Shown here: positions 62,375-64,000 of the stretch, piece after piece
Position numbering within the stretch: the first letter of the stretch is position 1
Layout: every line of letters begins with the position of its first letter
Assembly: GCF_003160695.1 (NCBI RefSeq)
Contig: NZ_QGDD01000001.1
Location: forward strand, 620,001-684,000
Source: Nocardioides silvaticus
GTDB taxonomy: Bacteria; Actinomycetota; Actinomycetes; Propionibacteriales; Nocardioidaceae
Direction: 5' to 3'
Length of the DNA: 64,000 nucleotides
Translations under genes and position numbers: made by a program
Notes under the pieces: model-generated
What the model saw: only the letters and a program-made list of their open reading frames with translations
The model's database searches: none
What the model was told of the DNA's origin: nothing

Positions 62375-64000
<1,626 letters not shown>

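Overview
This is high-GC actinobacterial DNA, most likely from Nocardioides or a close relative in the Nocardioidaceae. The support is an actinobacterial type VII secretion ATPase with WXG100 proteins, a two-subunit B12-dependent methylmalonyl-CoA mutase with MeaB, a mycobacterial-type pair of succinate dehydrogenases, a DUF222/HNH gene surrounded by palindromic CTACTCGACGACC repeats, and frequent GTG starts with 4-bp ATGA/GTGA overlaps. I see no tRNA, rRNA, CRISPR array, insertion sequence or prophage.

Layout. 1-14.5 kb: a type VII secretion neighbourhood. It holds a CpaE/MinD-like ATPase cut by the left edge, a SAF-domain protein, a first 100-aa WXG100 protein and an EssC/EccC-like triple ATPase. 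Divergent from the ATPase are a second 100-aa WXG100-like protein, a 695-aa WXG-domain protein and a lipoprotein that shares that protein's C-terminal tail. Interspersed are a secreted GH16 glucanase, an ECF sigma factor opposite a Gly/Pro-rich membrane protein, a secreted coiled-coil protein and an MFS transporter. 14.5-21.5 kb: a pyrimidine nucleoside operon (substrate-binding lipoprotein, ATPase, two permeases, cytidine deaminase, thymidine phosphorylase), with a hairpin between the binding protein and the ATPase gene. 21.6-29.1 kb: an M20 amidohydrolase, a ScyD/ScyE-type secreted propeller, and mutA-mutB-meaB for the propionate/methylmalonyl-CoA pathway. 29.1-32.3 kb: a small membrane protein, a DUF222/HNH gene, an array of REP-like palindromes with a duplicated ~175-bp spacer, and a VOC protein.

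32.4-48.5 kb: a cell-surface polysaccharide cluster. It includes a glycosidase-like lipoprotein, a Wzz-like protein, an O-antigen ligase/polymerase, three sulfotransferases, an initiating sugar transferase and two GT4 glycosyltransferases. A Wzx-like flippase in it carries an unusual soluble C-terminal domain with a ParB-like DGNHR motif. Two paralogous secreted delta-60-repeat propellers are translationally coupled to these genes. The set suggests a sulfated surface glycan with dedicated surface proteins.

48.6-55.8 kb: two complete, different succinate dehydrogenase complexes, transcribed divergently. The 213-bp spacer between them holds two tandem CRP/GlxR-like sites 22 bp apart and an IdeR/DtxR-like box. 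55.8-60.7 kb: a TIGR03032-type protein coupled to the first of two duplicated ELWxxDGT repeat proteins with nine repeats each. 60.7-64 kb: a BrkB/YihY membrane protein, a 2'-5' RNA ligase-like protein next to trpS, and an MFS transporter cut by the right edge.
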